A DNA stretch of 64,000 nucleotides from Solen grandis (Eukaryota; Mollusca; Bivalvia; Adapedonta; Solenidae), in contig CM037777.1 in the NCBI GenBank assembly GCA_021229015.1, positions 22,008,110-22,072,109 of the forward strand, given 5' to 3'. The translations under genes were made by a program, and so were the position numbers. The notes under the pieces are model-generated. The model was given only the letters and a program-made list of their open reading frames with translations. It did not search any database and was not told the DNA's origin. This document shows positions 1 to 12,600 of this stretch, in pieces. Numbering within the stretch: the first letter of the stretch is position 1; each line of letters starts with the position of its first letter.

Positions 1-1108
1 AATATAGGAGAAACCTGAAAAATCTTCTTCTCAGAAATCACAAAGCCTTAAGATATTTGGTATGTAACATGGGCTTATAGACCTCTACCAAGTTTGTTCA
101 AATCATGAATCATGCATTGTCTAGTGGATCTATACATAGTTTGTTCAAATCATGGCCCTGGGGTCAAATTTGGCCCCGCCATAGGGGTCACCTGATTTTA
201 CATAGACTAATATAGAAATAACTTGAAAATTCTTCTTTTTAGAAAACTAGAAAACACATGGCCTGGGGTTTAGATATTTGGTGAAAATTGGCCCCACCCC
301 AGGGATCACTTGATTTTACATAGACTTACAGTCCATTCGCGATGGTACGAAGTAGCCCCGGGAATCACATTTATTTCGTTCCATCGTATCTATCATATTG
401 ACGATTGAGAATCCCTTTATGTATGTGCTCACTCGTTTGTTTATGTCGTGTTTTAGTATGTATTGCCGAAAACCATGTACTGTCGTAAAGAAATAGTGTC
501 GTAATATATTTTGTGTGATGTTGTTTCATTATTTGATTAATCTTTGTAACAAACAAACAAACTCTCTTGTAAGCTTCGTGTCAGTTTGCAACAATCAACG
601 TCACGGATGGCGTGCTAATAGGCTGATTACAGACAATATAATGGCGGACGCGTGTAAGCGACAGGCGTCACTCGGGTAGGTGTGAAAACTGACCGACACT
701 TCGTTCGAACGCGTTATTAATCAGTTGTTAATTAGCAAATCGGACCACAAACATACTTCGCTCCATTGCATTTTTCGTTCCATCCTATTCGTTCCATTGC
801 ATCTTTTTTACATTGAATAAAGAACAAATATTGCCGGGACCTGGCAATTACTTCGTCATTTCGCTCCATCGCATTTCGTTCCATCGTGAAAAGACTGTAT
901 TTTGGAAAAAAAATTAGAAAAATCTTCTTCTCAAAAACCACAACGTCTGGAGTTTAGATATTGGTACATAACATGGGCTAATAGACCTCTACCAAGTTTG
1001 AGCAAATCATGACCCTGGGGTCAAAATTGGCTCTGCCCCAAGGGTTACTTGGTTTTACATAGCCTAATGATACCAGGTGAGCGATCCAGGGCCATCATGG
1101 CCCTCTTG
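1..1108 (+). mobile_element. AGCTCACC-family non-autonomous element, 3' part, split by a nested MITE
   Basis: Internal sequence of the family (units with a core like AAATCTTCTTCTCAGAAA and GGTATGTAACATGGGC) runs from the window edge and resumes after the MITE at 329-897. The 3' terminus is at about 1072-1108: CAGGTGAGCGATCC, then the hairpin GGGCCATCATGGCCC, then CTCTTG. The 5' end lies outside the window. I see no coding capacity. Similarity to the other copies in this window is clear by eye. Confidence 0.75.
329..897. mobile_element. MITE with TA target-site duplication
   Basis: Terminal inverted repeats begin CAGTCCATTCGCGATGG at the left and, read inward on the other strand, CAGTCTTTTCACGATGGAAC at the right. 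TA dinucleotides flank both ends (327-328 and 898-899), and the AGCTCACC-family sequence continues on both sides, so this is an insertion into that element. Several TTCGTTCCAT-type motifs recur inside both ends. The TA duplication and CAGT start point to a Tc1/mariner-type non-autonomous element of 569 bp. No transposase is seen. Confidence 0.75.
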
Positions 1109-1924
1109 TTGCTGTAATATTTGAAAACATTAAAATGCCTGTCATTTGGGAACTGTTGTCAACAGGGCACTGATATTTAACATGTGAACTCCTTGTGGCA
1201 AGACCTTTCCATCAATGTTACACTTTAGGACTTTTGACCTTTACCTTTGAACTTTGACCTTTTTTTAAAAAATTTCTCAAAAAACTTTAACACTGGCCGT
1301 AATTTCTTTACTATTTGACATACAACTTTTATTTTTGGTTTGCTTATTCATCTTTGCAAGGGCTATTCAGATATACCTCAATATTTTATGTATTGACATT
1401 GACCTTTGACCTTTTTTTGCTGTTACTTTTGAAAACTTGAAAATGCCTGTCATTTCAGAACTGTTACGAACAGGGCACTGATTTTACACATGTGAATTCC
1501 TTGTGCAAGACCTTTCCATCAATGTTACACTTTTGGACTTTTTTTGACCTTTGAACTTGGAATAATATTTGAAGAAATGTTTAACAAAAAAAACTTTAAT
1601 GTTGGCCATAACATCTTTACTATTTGACATACAACTTTTATTTTTGATATGCAAATTCATCTTTGCAAGGGCTATTCAGACATACTTCAGTTTTTCATCT
1701 ATCAACCTTGTCCTTTTGACCTTTTCTGCTGTATGTTCTAAAAACTTCAAAATGCCTGTCATTTCAGAACCGTTACCAACAGGGCACTGATATTTCACAT
1801 GTGAATTCCTTATTGAAAGACCTTTCTTTCAATGTTACATTTTTGGACTTTTGACCTTCACCTTTGAACTTTGACCTATTTTGAAATTTTAAACAAAAAA
1901 CTTTAACGTTGGCCATAACTTTTT

Positions 1925-2479
1925 AGCTCACCTGAGCACAAAGTGCTCAAGGTGAACTTTTGTGATCGTGCGAAGTGCGTCGTCAACAATTAGGCATGTT
2001 AACATTTCAGAGGCCACATTTTTAGGCCAATCTTCATGAAACTTGGTCAGAATGTTTGTCTCCATAAAATCTTGGACAATTTTGAAATTGGGTCATGTTG
2101 GGTAAAATAGTAGGTCACGAGGTCAGATCTTAAAAAAACCTTGTTAACACTCTAGAGGCCACATTTTCGGCCCAATCCTCATGAAATTTTGGTCAGAATA
2201 TTTTTCTCTATAAAATCTTGGACAAGTTTCGAATTTGGGTCATAAGGGGTCAAAAAGTAGGTCATGAGATCAAATCTTAGAAAAACCTTGTTAACACTCT
2301 AGAGGTCACATTTTTGGCCATATCTTCATGAAACTTGGTTGGAATGTCTATTTCCATAAAATCTTGGACAAGTTGGAATTTGGGTTATGTGTGGCAAAAA
2401 GTAGGTCCATATGAAAAATCCAACATATGTTGCTCATTTATAATCAGGTGAGCGATTCAGGGCCATCATGGCCCTCTTG
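1925..2479 (+). mobile_element. AGCTCACC-family element, full length (~555 bp)
   Basis: The 5' end is AGCTCACCTGAGCACAAAG, followed by the usual 5' hairpin and a GCGTCGTCAACAATT segment. The body is about three units of ~155 bp containing CTAGAGGCCACATTTT and AAATCTTGGACAAGTT. The 3' end is TCAGGTGAGCGATTC, hairpin GGGCCATCATGGCCC, then CTCTTG. It is flanked by T on both sides and inserted in the older repeat. Confidence 0.8.
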
Positions 2480-2807
2480 TTATTATTTGACGTATATCTA
2501 TTATATTTGGAATAGATATTCATCTTGACAAGGGTTATTCAGATATACCTCAATATTTTATCTATCGACCTTGACTTTCAAACTTATTTTGCAATAACTC
2601 TGGAAAACTTTTTAAATAGATATATCTTTGTCATTTTTCAATATTTTTTTTTTTTAATTTTGTATACTGGTTTGTCATCTTATGAACCTGTGCAGGTGTG
2701 ATTTTGGTCATGATCTTAAGGCATTTTTATTTTTTCTAAATGTCTTTAAAATATAACGGTTTTGCGTTGATTTTCAAAAACTCAATGGATTAGCAATTGT
2801 GATTTTG

Positions 2808-4088
2808 AGCTCAGCTGAGCAAAGCTCAGGGAGAGCTATTGTGATCCCGTGAGCGTCCGCCGTGCGGCGTCAACAATTTTTTGTGTTTACACTCTATCAC
2901 CTTTATTACTTAAGCAATCATCTTCAAACTTTAACACAATGTTTATGACCATAATGTCTCCATTGAGTTCGATTATGTCGGGGATCCATCAATTAGGTCA
3001 GGAGTTATGCCCCTTTTAATATTAAAAATTTGCCATATTTCACATTGTTTACACTCTAGCATCTGCATCTTTTAAGCAATCATCTTAAAACTTTATGGCA
3101 ATGCTTATGACCATTATGTCTCGATTGAGTTTGAATATGGCTGAGATCGGTCAATTAGGTCAGGAGTTAAGCCACTTTTGATATTCAAAAAATGCCAGAT
3201 TTCACTTTGTTTACACTCTAGCATCTTCATCTTTTGAGCAATCATCTTCAAACTTTATTGCAATGCTTATGACCATAATGTCTCATTGAGTTCCATTATG
3301 GCTAAGATCCGTCAATTAGGTCAGGAGTTATGCCCCTTTTAATATTAAAAATATGCCATGTTTCACTTTGTTTACACTCTGGCATCTTCATCTTTAAAGC
3401 AATCATCTTCAAACTTTATGGCAGTGCTTATGACCATTATGTCTCGATTGAGTTTGAATATGGCTGAGATCGGTCAATTAGATCAGGAGTTAAGCCCCTT
3501 TTAATATAAAAAAAATGCCAGATTTCACTTTGTTTACACTCTAGCATCTTCATCTTTTGAGTAATCATGTTCAAACTTTATGACATTGTTTATGACCATA
3601 ATGTCTCAATTGTCTTTGAGAATGGCTGAGATGGTCAATTAGGTCAGGAGTTATGCCCCTTTTGATATAAAAAAATTGCCAGATTTCACTTTGTTTACAC
3701 TCTAGCATCTTCATCTTTTGAGCAATCATCTTCAAACTTTATGGCAATGCTTATGACCATAATGTCTCAATTGAGTTTGATTAAAGCTGAGATCTGTTGA
3801 TTAGGTCAGGAGTTATGCCCCTTTAAATATAAAAAAAATGCCAGATTTCACTTTGATTTCACTCTAGTGTCTTCATTTTTTTAGCAATCTTTTTTAAACT
3901 TTAAGACAATATTTATGCCCATAATTTCGCAATCGGGTTCAATTATACTGATATTGACAAGTTAATTTAGGAGTTATGCCCTTTTCACCATAAAAAAAGC
4001 CAGATTTCACTTTTACACTCTAGCATTTTTATTTCTTAAGTAATCATCTTTCTCAGGTGAGCGATCAAGGGCCATTTTGGCCCTCTTG
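2808..4088 (+). mobile_element. AGCTCACC-family element with ~158 bp tandem units (~1.28 kb)
   Basis: Starts AGCTCAGCTGAGCAAAGC and ends TCAGGTGAGCGATCAAGG with hairpin GGGCCATTTTGGCCC and CTCTTG. The interior holds seven to eight units of ~158 bp, each with TTTACACTCTAGCATCTTC and GGTCAGGAGTTATGCCCC. No coding sequence. Confidence 0.8.
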
Positions 4089-4337
4089 TTTATTTGCATA
4101 TTTTATGTCTTTGTGTTGTATACATTCTATTCCATGCATAGGTCAAGGTCATCCTTCAAGGTCAAAGGTCAAATTTAAAGGGTATGATACTTCAACTTTG
4201 CATTTAAAGGCTTACAGTTTTCAAGGTCAACTTTTTTAAATGTTTAACAAAATATGTAACGTTGGCAAAAACAGACGAGCATTGGCACCTGCATGCGGTG
4301 CTCTTGTCTAAAATTAAAAGTGAATTTATTGCTACAG

Positions 4338-4477
4338 CTCACTTGAATTGGAATAGAAAACTGCATGATCTTGTATGCACTGTTCTAGACAAGATGAGAG
4401 ACCTGAAGAAGGCAGCTGATGCAAAGAAAAGGAAAGAGCTACTGTTCCTGAAAAACCAGATGGAGGAAGATCTCCGG
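4338..4477 (+). CDS. Gene A, internal exon (coiled-coil protein)
   Basis: Acceptor GCTACAG ends at 4337 and a strong donor (CGG|GTATGT) lies at 4478. The exon reads LNWNRKLHDLV, then a lysine/arginine-rich helix including DKMRDLKKAADAKKRKELL, ending in MEEDLR. It ends on a complete codon, and the next exon begins on one. Reading frame and amphipathic charge pattern suggest a coiled coil. The acceptor polypyrimidine tract is weak, so the 5' edge is less certain than the 3' edge. The family is not recognised. Confidence 0.65.
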
Positions 4478-4639
4478 GTATGTTGATAAACTGCAGAGGG
4501 GAAAACAGTCAGTGGGCTTGTAGAGATGCTCAAAAATAGATTTGGACACATTTTCAGCTCCACTATTCGAAGAATATGAGAGCTATTGTATTCGCCCTTG
4601 CGTTGGCATTGGCGTTGCAGCTTTTGTTTAAAGTTATGC

Positions 4640-5170
4640 ATGCAAGTTACTATATAGTCCTTAAATAGAAAACCAAAAAATACTTCTCTGAAGCCGTATA
4701 CTCTACATACAAAGTTTCAAAATTCTGCTTCTGTGAAGCCAATGGTCAGAATTTTATTTCATTTAGCACAAAGGGTCACCTCATGACTGTCTACCATAAT
4801 TGCTAAGATAAAGTTGATCCCATGAAAAAATACGGCCATTAGGGGGTTGCCTAGTTTCCTTATATAATCCTTTAATAGAAAATAGAAAAAATCTTCTATA
4901 AGCCGTATACTCTACATAGAAAATTACAAAATTCTTCTTCTGTGAAGCCAATGGTCAGAATTTAATTTCATTCAGCACAAATGATCACGTCATGACTGTT
5001 TACCATTATTGCTAAAATAAAGATGATCCCTTGAAAAATTAGGCCTAGTTTCTTTATCAAAATCTTCTATGAAACCATCCAAATTTCCTTTAGCATGTAT
5101 GGTCAACTCATGGCTGTCTACCATAATTACTAAAATAATTTTGATCCCTTGAAAAATGAGTCACAAAGGG
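4640..5170 (+). repeat. Three ~200 bp units of an AGCTCACC-family interior, no termini
   Basis: Repeated units contain AAGCCGTATACTCTACATA, CTTCTGTGAAGCCAATGG and CATGACTGTCTACCATAATT. The same units recur near 13430-13560 and 15190-15360 inside a complete family member. Neither terminus is present here, so this is a fragment within intron sequence of gene A. Confidence 0.6.
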
Positions 5171-5339
5171 GGTCATTTAGTTTCCTTTTGATCTCTTGAA
5201 AATTGAGGCCTCCAGATGATTGACTAACCTAAGAATTCTTTGTATCTGAAATTTGAATCTGGTTGTTGCTGGAAGAAACCAGGTAAAATCAAGTGACTTG
5301 AATCGTTTTAAATAAGCTGATGTACTCTTGTTAATTTTT

Positions 5340-6035
5340 AGCTCACCTGAGGACAATGTGCTCATGATGAGCTATTATGACGGGCCTGTGTCCTGCATTG
5401 GTCGTCAATGCATCAGTCTTCAACAGTTTCCTTTTAAACAACATCTCCTAAATCACTGAATGGATTTTGACTAATCTTTACAGGATGGATCCTTATGAAG
5501 CTCTCTACCATTTTTGTTCAAATTGATTTGATTGGTTGAAAAAGTTGGTCACAGTAGCTAAAAATAGTTATTAAAATTGTAGACTTTGGAAATCTTCTTC
5601 TGCAAAACTAGAGCTCAGATGTTTGGTGTGTAACATTGTCTAGTGGACCGCTAACAAGTTTGTTCACATCATTGCTCTGAAGTCAAAATTTGCCCCGCCC
5701 CAAGGGTCACTGTATTTAACATAGACTTAGAGAGGAAAAAGATGAAAAATCTTCTTGTCAGGAACTACAAGGTCTGGAGTTAAGATATTTGATATGTAAC
5801 ATGTTTATTCACATTATGGCCATTGGGTCAAAATTGGCTCCGCCCAAGGGGTTGCTTTATTTTACATAGATTTAAAGAGGAAATACTAGAAAAATCTTCA
5901 CGTCAGAAACCACAAGGCCTGGAGTTAAGAAGAATTGTATGTAACATGGCCTAGTGGACCTCTACCAAGTTTGTTCACATCATGGCCCTTGGGTCAAAAT
6001 TGGCGCCGCCCCAGGGGCACTTTAAAGGAGGTACT
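5340..6035 (+). mobile_element. AGCTCACC-family element, 3' truncated
   Basis: The 5' terminus AGCTCACCTGAGGACAATG at 5340 is followed by the family's 5' hairpin and a CAACAGTTTCC segment, then ~165 bp units (AATCTTCTTCTGCAAAACTA, CCCCGCCCCAAGGGTCAC). No 3' CAGGTGAGCG hairpin follows; recognisable sequence fades near 6035. Confidence 0.65.
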
Positions 6036-6510
6036 GGAATCACTCTGTTGCCTGGTCTGTCAAGTCCATCTGTTCATGAATTAGAATATCTTTATTAACT
6101 TTTGCCATAATTGACCAAATTCGGGTTTCATGTATACCTTGTGTGAAGATAAAGCTTTGATGTGTCAGATTTTATGTCAATGTCGGGGTCATTGATATTA
6201 AAAAATAGATTTACTGCTTACTGCCTGCAAAATTGAATTTTCTGAATAACTTTTTCAGGAGTGAAATAATTAAAGTGGGCCAAGGGCAAGGTCACTGTTA
6301 TTAAAAATAGACTTTTGTTGCAACTTATTGCTTGCATAATTGATTTTTCTTAATAACTTTTGTCAAGAATGAGATATTATAATATAGGTTGGTACTTTTA
6401 TGCTTCATGTAGAGAGAAATCTTCAATGTGCTTTGTGGGTCTGTAAGGTCAGTTAGGTTACTGATACTGAGATTGTTCCCAGAGCTGAATTTACTTATTA
6501 AATTTTTATT

Positions 6511-7397
6511 AGCTCACCTGAGCACAGCTCAGGGTGAGCTTTTGGGATACTTGATTGTCCGTCGTCCGTTGTTAGTTGTCAGTCGTCCGTCATCCGTCAA
6601 CAATTTTGATGTTTACACACTAGAGGCCACAATTTTGATCCAATCTTCCTCAAACTTGGTCAGAATGTTTGTCTTGATGATATCTTGAACCCTTTCGATA
6701 ATGGGTCAGGTTGGATCCAAAAGTAGGTCAGTAGGTCAAATCTTAGAAAAATCTTGTTTACACATTAGAGGCCACAATTTTGATCCAATCTTCCTCAAAC
6801 TTAGTCAGAAAGTTTGTCTTGATGATATCTTGAACCCTTTCCAAAATGGGTCAGGTTGGATCAAAAAGTAGGTCAGTAGGTCAAATCTTAGAAAAATCTT
6901 GTTTACACACTAGAGGCCACCATTTTGATCCAATCTTCTTCAAACTTGGTCAGAATGTTTTTTTGAGGATATCTTGAACCCTTTTGAAAATGGGTCAGGT
7001 TGGATCAAAAAGTAGGTCAATAGGTCAAATCTTAGAAAAATCTTGTTTACACATTAAAGGCCACAGTTTTGATGCAATCTTCCTCAAACTTGGTCAGATT
7101 GTTTGTCATGATGATATCTCTAACCAGTTTGAAAATGGGTGGGGCTGGACAGAAATGTAGGTCAGTAGGTCAAATCTTAGAAAAATCTTGTTTATACTCT
7201 GAGGGCAACATTTTTGGTCCAATCATCCTCAAACTTTGGCATAATGTTTGTCATGATGATATCTTTTGTGGATGGGGTCAGAAAATTCCTGAACATTGTT
7301 TCACCTCATCATCTTAATTCTAAAGCAATCTGTTTTGTACGGGCAGTGAATGATACTTTTCTCAGGTGAGCGATCTAGGGCCATCTTGGCCCTCTTG
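6511..7397 (+). mobile_element. AGCTCACC-family element, full length (~890 bp)
   Basis: Starts AGCTCACCTGAGCACAGCTC with a CCGTCGTCCGTTG microsatellite-like 5' region. The body has four to five units of ~150 bp (CACACTAGAGGCCACAATTT, GATGATATCTTGAACCC, AAAAGTAGGTCAGTAGG). Ends CTCAGGTGAGCGATCTAGG with hairpin and CTCTTG. The same subfamily forms 13574-15188. Confidence 0.8.
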
Positions 7398-8399
7398 TCT
7401 GGTTTGTGATGTTGCAATAAAGTTTGGAAGATATATTGCTTGTTTGAAGATAAAGCTTTGATAAGCTGTTAGGGATCTGATTGGTCAAGGTTATTGTTAC
7501 CATAAATGCTCATGTATTGTGTGCACATTTCTATGACTTTATTACAATTTTGGGAAAGGAGTTCACACAATATACAAGAATTAATTTTTTTCATAGTATA
7601 CCCCAACCACTTAGAAGCCATATTGGCCAAGTCTATGTTTGTTTTTATACTTTAAATCGGTATTAAAGCTTCATTGTGTATACTTAGTTGTGATTTTAAC
7701 AAATAATTGTGAAAGAAATGCTTACAATATCATTGTACTCATATTCATATTTGTGTTGTTTTGATTCCTCAGAACATGGAAATTACTGTACTTTACTTAC
7801 AAATTAATTTACAACATACAGCCAGATGCAGTATTTGCATCGTCATTACTGAGACCAATCATGATTGCCATTTTGTTCATTATGTTTTTAGTACATTCAG
7901 ACTGTTGGGTTTATGATGATTGTGTACCTCAAATACCAATTTGAAAGGGTCTTGTATAAACAAACAACAAGGTGTCAACATTTGAAGATTATTTCTCAAA
8001 TTATTGGCTATAATGAATATCAAGGTAACAATGCAAACTGAATGTGAATATTAGAGGTGTGAATTATAATCGTCGCATGACTGACTAGCTGTAGAACTTT
8101 CGTTACCTGTAGTTCAATTGAACATCTGCAAAACACCTGCAGCTAAACAAAATGGCAGCTTCCTTAAGAAAAAATAATTAAAAATAAATATGAATGCACA
8201 AAATACATGAGCATTTATGGTACTAAAATTTATTAATGTCAATTTGCAAAATGGATTTTTTTTTTTAATTTTTTTTTTTTAGGAATGAGATATTATAAAC
8301 AAACTGGGTACTGATATACTTTGTGTAGGGAAAAAGCTTCCACCAGTAAATCATTGTATCTGTTCTAAATTTGATCATGTTTTTACGGTATTTTGGCTC
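7398..8399. other. Intron of gene A, no feature recognised
   Basis: A+T-rich single-copy-looking sequence inside gene A intron 4478-9049. It includes a T-run at about 8257-8280. I see no exon with good splice sites and no complete repeat terminus. Confidence 0.5.
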
Positions 8400-8773
8400 T
8401 GTTTTCTTTTGATAATGTCTCAAACAGGTTCAGTCATGGGTGAGATGGGGTCAGAAAGTAGGTCACTAGGTCAATTCTTAGTATAATCCTGTTGCCAGGG
8501 GCAATATTAGCCAAATCTTTCTTAAACTTTACCAGAATGTTTGTCTTGATGATATCTCAGTTAAGTTAAATCATGGGTGGGTAAGGGTCAAAAAGTAGGT
8601 CATGAAGTCAAATATTAGTAAAATCTTATGAACACCACAAGAGGTCTCATTTTTAGCCAGATCTTTGTCAGAACTTGTTAGAAATGTTTGTGTTGATGAG
8701 AGAATATGAAATATGCAACACATTTTTAAATTTGTAATCAGGTGAGTGATTAATGGCCATTATGGCCCTCTTG
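8400..8773 (+). mobile_element. AGCTCACC-family fragment, 3' end only
   Basis: Two diverged units (GATGATATCTCAG, AAAAGTAGGTCATGAAGTC) are followed by the 3' terminus ATCAGGTGAGTGATTAATGG, hairpin GGCCATTATGGCC and CTCTTG at 8773. The 5' terminus is missing. A further decayed 3' end lies at about 8955-8992. Confidence 0.6.
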
Positions 8774-9049
8774 TTTCCAAAACCAGAGGTCACATTTTAA
8801 AATATTTTAGAACAAATGTTATAACCCTATACCAAGATAATTCTGATATATATATTTAAAGAAAATTTAGAAATGTTTTGGCACAGAATCTCAGCCAAGA
8901 TTGATCAGATTATTCAGCTCCTTAAGAAAACAAGGTTCTTTCAAGCACAATGTCATCAGATGAGGGATCCAGGTTCTTTTTGGCCCTCTAGTATGTGAAC
9001 ACAGCCTGAGGAAATATCTTTTACTTATATAGTCTCTGTGTGTATTCAG

Positions 9050-9165
9050 AGGCGTGCGAGCTTGGGAGAGGAGGCAGCACGTGAGGACAAGGCTTACATG
9101 GACCGTCTCACAAGGAGGGAGGAGACTCGTACTGAGGAGGAGTTGGAGCTAGAGAGACAAGCTAG
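9050..9165 (+). CDS. Gene A, internal exon (acidic/basic coiled coil)
   Basis: Acceptor TGTATTCAG ends at 9049 and donor GCTAG|GTACGT starts at 9166. The exon starts in frame after the previous exon and ends with two bases (AG) of an Arg codon that the next exon completes with G. The peptide begins RRASLGEEAAREDKAYMDRL, contains RREETRTEEELELERQA, and is predicted helical by composition. Phase agreement on both sides supports a real exon. Confidence 0.7.
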
Positions 9166-10250
9166 GTACGTCTACACTTGGGCACAGACATGCACATTTG
9201 GAAAACACATTTACTTCTTACTTTCATTTCATTGAGAAGTTGGAACACAGCCTTTATATCTCTTTCATGGATCAATTTTTGAAAACTACTTGTCTTCATA
9301 CTTCTTAGGTTTTGTACAAGAAAGATAAGAGTTAATTATTGAAAATTGTTGCAAAAAGTTTTATTCAGCAAGTAAAGCTGAGACTTGTTTTGTTTTAACA
9401 TCAACAAAATCATTATTTTTATATTAAAATATATATAATTTGTAATATATATAATAATAGAATAATTGTCTTCATTAATCTTGGATGAGTTTGAAACGGG
9501 GTCACTTTTGGTCATAAAGTAGGTCACTTGATCAAAACCTTGTAAAACCTTGTGAACAGCCTATAGACAACATTTTTGGCCTTATCTTTATCAAACCTGG
9601 TCAGAATTGTTGTCTGTATGCAATCTTGGATGAGTTGGAAATGTATCATGTGGGTTCAAAATGTAGGTCACTGGGTCATATCCTTGAAAACCCTGTGAAC
9701 ACCCTAGAGGCATCAGAACTTGGTCATAAATTCAGAATATTGTTCTTCATAAAATCTTGGATACAATAAACCCATTTGTTAATGTCAAAGATTAGGCTGT
9801 GTACATTATATCTTTCTGTTAGATTTATAAAGCTTGAGGAAGGCCAGGGTTCTCAAATCCATTATGGCCCTCTTATTTCGTAAGTGTCCACCTGGTTTTT
9901 ATGGGATTTTTATGCCCTGATATGAAATAACGACAGGCACCTGTCTGTTTGTGTGTGCACAAATAATGTAACATCTGTAACTTTACTATGCTTTTGTCAT
10001 GTTTTGAAATTAAGGGAACAGATAGGTAGCTTGAAGGTAAAGGTCACAGCACTCAGTTGAACCTAAAATTTGTCCTAGCTGTTTCTTTGTTGTGAATTGT
10101 ATTGTTTTGAAATAACTTGGTAAAAGTTATCTTAATGACAAGATGACATGCTTATTTGCTTCCAAAAAAGGTTAGCTAAATCCGGTTTAAAACCTGTTTT
10201 AACTCGAGTTAAACCCTGCGGTATTGGCACCGGGTTTAAAGTGGGTTTTT
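9166..10250 (+). repeat. Decayed AGCTCACC-family fragment in gene A intron
   Basis: From about 9480 to 9880 there are diverged units (AAGTAGGTCACTTGATC, ATCTTGGATGAGTT) ending in a decayed terminus, CAAATCCATTATGGCCCTCTT. The flanks are A+T-rich intron without recognisable exons. Confidence 0.45.
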
Positions 10251-10751
10251 AGCTCACCAGAGCACAAAGTGCTCAGGGTGAGCTATTGGGATCACCCTTC
10301 GTCCGTCGTCAACAATTTGCTTTAAAAGACATCTCCTCTGAAACCGCTGGACAGAATTTGTTAAAACTTGGCATGTATGATCCTTGGGTGGGCCTCTACA
10401 AAAATTGCTCAAATAAAGTTGATCCATGAAGAACTCTGGTTGCCATGGCAACAAATAGAAAAGATAATTGAAAACTTTGAAAATCATCTCCTCTGAAACC
10501 GCTTGACAGAATTTGATAAAACTTGGCATGTATGATCCTTGGGTGGGCCTCTACAAAAATTGCTCAAATAAAGTTGATTCATGAAGAACTCTGGTTTGCC
10601 ATGGCAACAAATAGGAAACTAGAACCGCAAAGCGGCACCTTGGTTTTCGCTTTTAACTTGACTAGTAAGAGTACTGGTTTCAACTGCAGACATAATTGAT
10701 TGATATTAACTTTATTCGAATATTTTGTTAATTGATCAAATTAAGTCCGAT

Positions 10752-12600
10752 CTTCAAAAACTAAACATCATTAGAACGATCTCTTCACGAACTAGAACTT
10801 TTGTTCATATACTTTCTATAAAATATTTCTAGATTTGAAGCTATTTGGTGCCGATAAAAATAATCGGTATTATGACCTTGACCTTTGCATATTTTCATCG
10901 TTATTTACAATGAGTTTATTTGTATTATTTAAATGCATAAACAGTGAAAAAATGATGAAGATTGAACAAAAATAAAGTCAGGAGCTGCAAAAAAGAAGCA
11001 ACATATGGATTTACAATTGTTTGATAAAAGGATCAAAATTTCGACTGTAGTAATTTTATCAAATAAAGTCCGATCTTCAAAAACTAAACAGCAATGGAAA
11101 GATCTCTTCACAAACTCAAACATTTGTTCATATACCTTCTTTAAAATATTTTTAGATTTGAAGCTGTTTTGTGCCGATAAAAATAAAAATAATCGGTATT
11201 ATGACCTTGACCGTTGCATATTTTCATCGTTATTTACTATGAGTTTGTTTGTATTATTTAAATGCATAAACAGTGAAAATATGATGAAGATTGAACAAAA
11301 AATAAAGTCAGGAGCTGCAAAAAAGAGGAAAAATTGTTTGATAAAAGGATGGTTTTCAAATGAAGTCAGATCTTCAAAAACTAAACACCAATGGAAAGAT
11401 CTCTTCACAGACTAAAACTTTTGTTCATATACTTTCTATAAAATATTTTTAGATTTGGAGCTATTTTATGCCGATGAAAATAATAATAATTGGTATATGA
11501 CCTTGACCTTTGCATATTATGCTTTTTTTTCTAGGATTTTATTTGTTTGATAAAAATGCATAAACAGTGAAATAATGATGAAGATTGAACAAAAAATAAA
11601 GTCAGGAGCAGCAAAAAAGAGGAAACATATGGATATACAATTGTTTGATAAGAGGATCAAAATTTGGACTGTGGTCATTTGATCAAATGAAGTCCGATCT
11701 TCAAAAACTAAACATTTATGGAAAGATCTCCTCACAACCTCAAACTTTTGTTCATATACTTTCTATAAAATATTTTTAGATTTGCGGCTATTTTATGCCG
11801 ATATAAATAATAATAATTGGTATATGACCTTGACCTTTGCATATTATGCTTGATTTTTTTTCTATGATTTTATTTGATTGATAAAAATGCATTAACAGTG
11901 AAAAAATGATGAAGATTGAACAAAAAATAATGTCAGGAGCAGCAAAAAAGAGAAAACATATGGATATACAATTGTTTGATAAGAGGATCAAACTTTGGAC
12001 TGTGGTCATTTGCTCAAATGAAGTCCGATCTTCAAAAACTAAACATTAATGGAAAGATCTCCTCGAAAACTAAAACTTTTGTTCATATACTTTCTATAAA
12101 ATATTTTTAGATTTGGAGCTATTTTATGCCGATATAAATAATAATAATTGGTATATGACCTTGACCTTTGCATATTATGCTTGTTTTTTTTTCTATGATT
12201 TTATTTGTTTGATAAAAAATGCATAAACAGTGAAATAATGATGAAGATTGAACAAAAAATAAAGTCAGGAGCAGCAAAAAAGAGAAAACATATGGATATA
12301 CAATTGTTTGATAAGAGGATCAAAGTTTGGACTGTGGTCATTTGATCAAATGAAGTCCGATCTTCAAAAACTAAACATTAATGGAAAGATCTCCTCGAAA
12401 ACTAAAACTTTTGTTCATATACTTTCTATAAAATATTTTTAGATTTGGAGCTATTTTATGCCGATATAAATAATAATAATTGGTATATGACCTTGACCTT
12501 TGCATATTATGTTGTTGTTTTTTCTATGAATTTATTTGTTTTATAAAAATGCATAAACAGTGAAATAATGATGAAGATTGAACAAAAAATAAAGTCAGGA
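10752..12600 (+). repeat. Tandem array, ~325 bp unit, about six copies
   Basis: The landmark CTTCAAAAACTAAAC recurs at 10752, 11075, 11372, 11699, 12030 and 12362, giving spacings of 323, 297, 327, 331 and 332. Each unit also carries GACCTTGACCTTTGCATATT and GATGAAGATTGAACAAAAA. The later copies are more alike than the first, which suggests recent expansion at one side. Confidence 0.8.

Larger units (their letters stand above)
1109..4294 (+). mobile_element. Older repeat (GACCTTTGACC-rich) interrupted by two younger elements
   Basis: Segments 1109-1924, 2480-2807 and 4089-4294 share units such as AATGCCTGTCATTTCAGAAC, CAAGACCTTTCCATCAATGT and repeated GACCTTTGACC. They read as one tandemly repetitive element into which two AGCTCACC-family copies inserted. 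Its 3' end appears to be the imperfect hairpin GAGCATTGG...GCGGTGCTC followed by TTGT at about 4278-4310, which ends like the younger family. No coding sequence. Confidence 0.55.

Noticed and set aside
11005..11415. 136-codon open frame in the ~325 bp array
   Set aside because: It is not preserved in the other copies of the same unit and has no similarity to a known protein.
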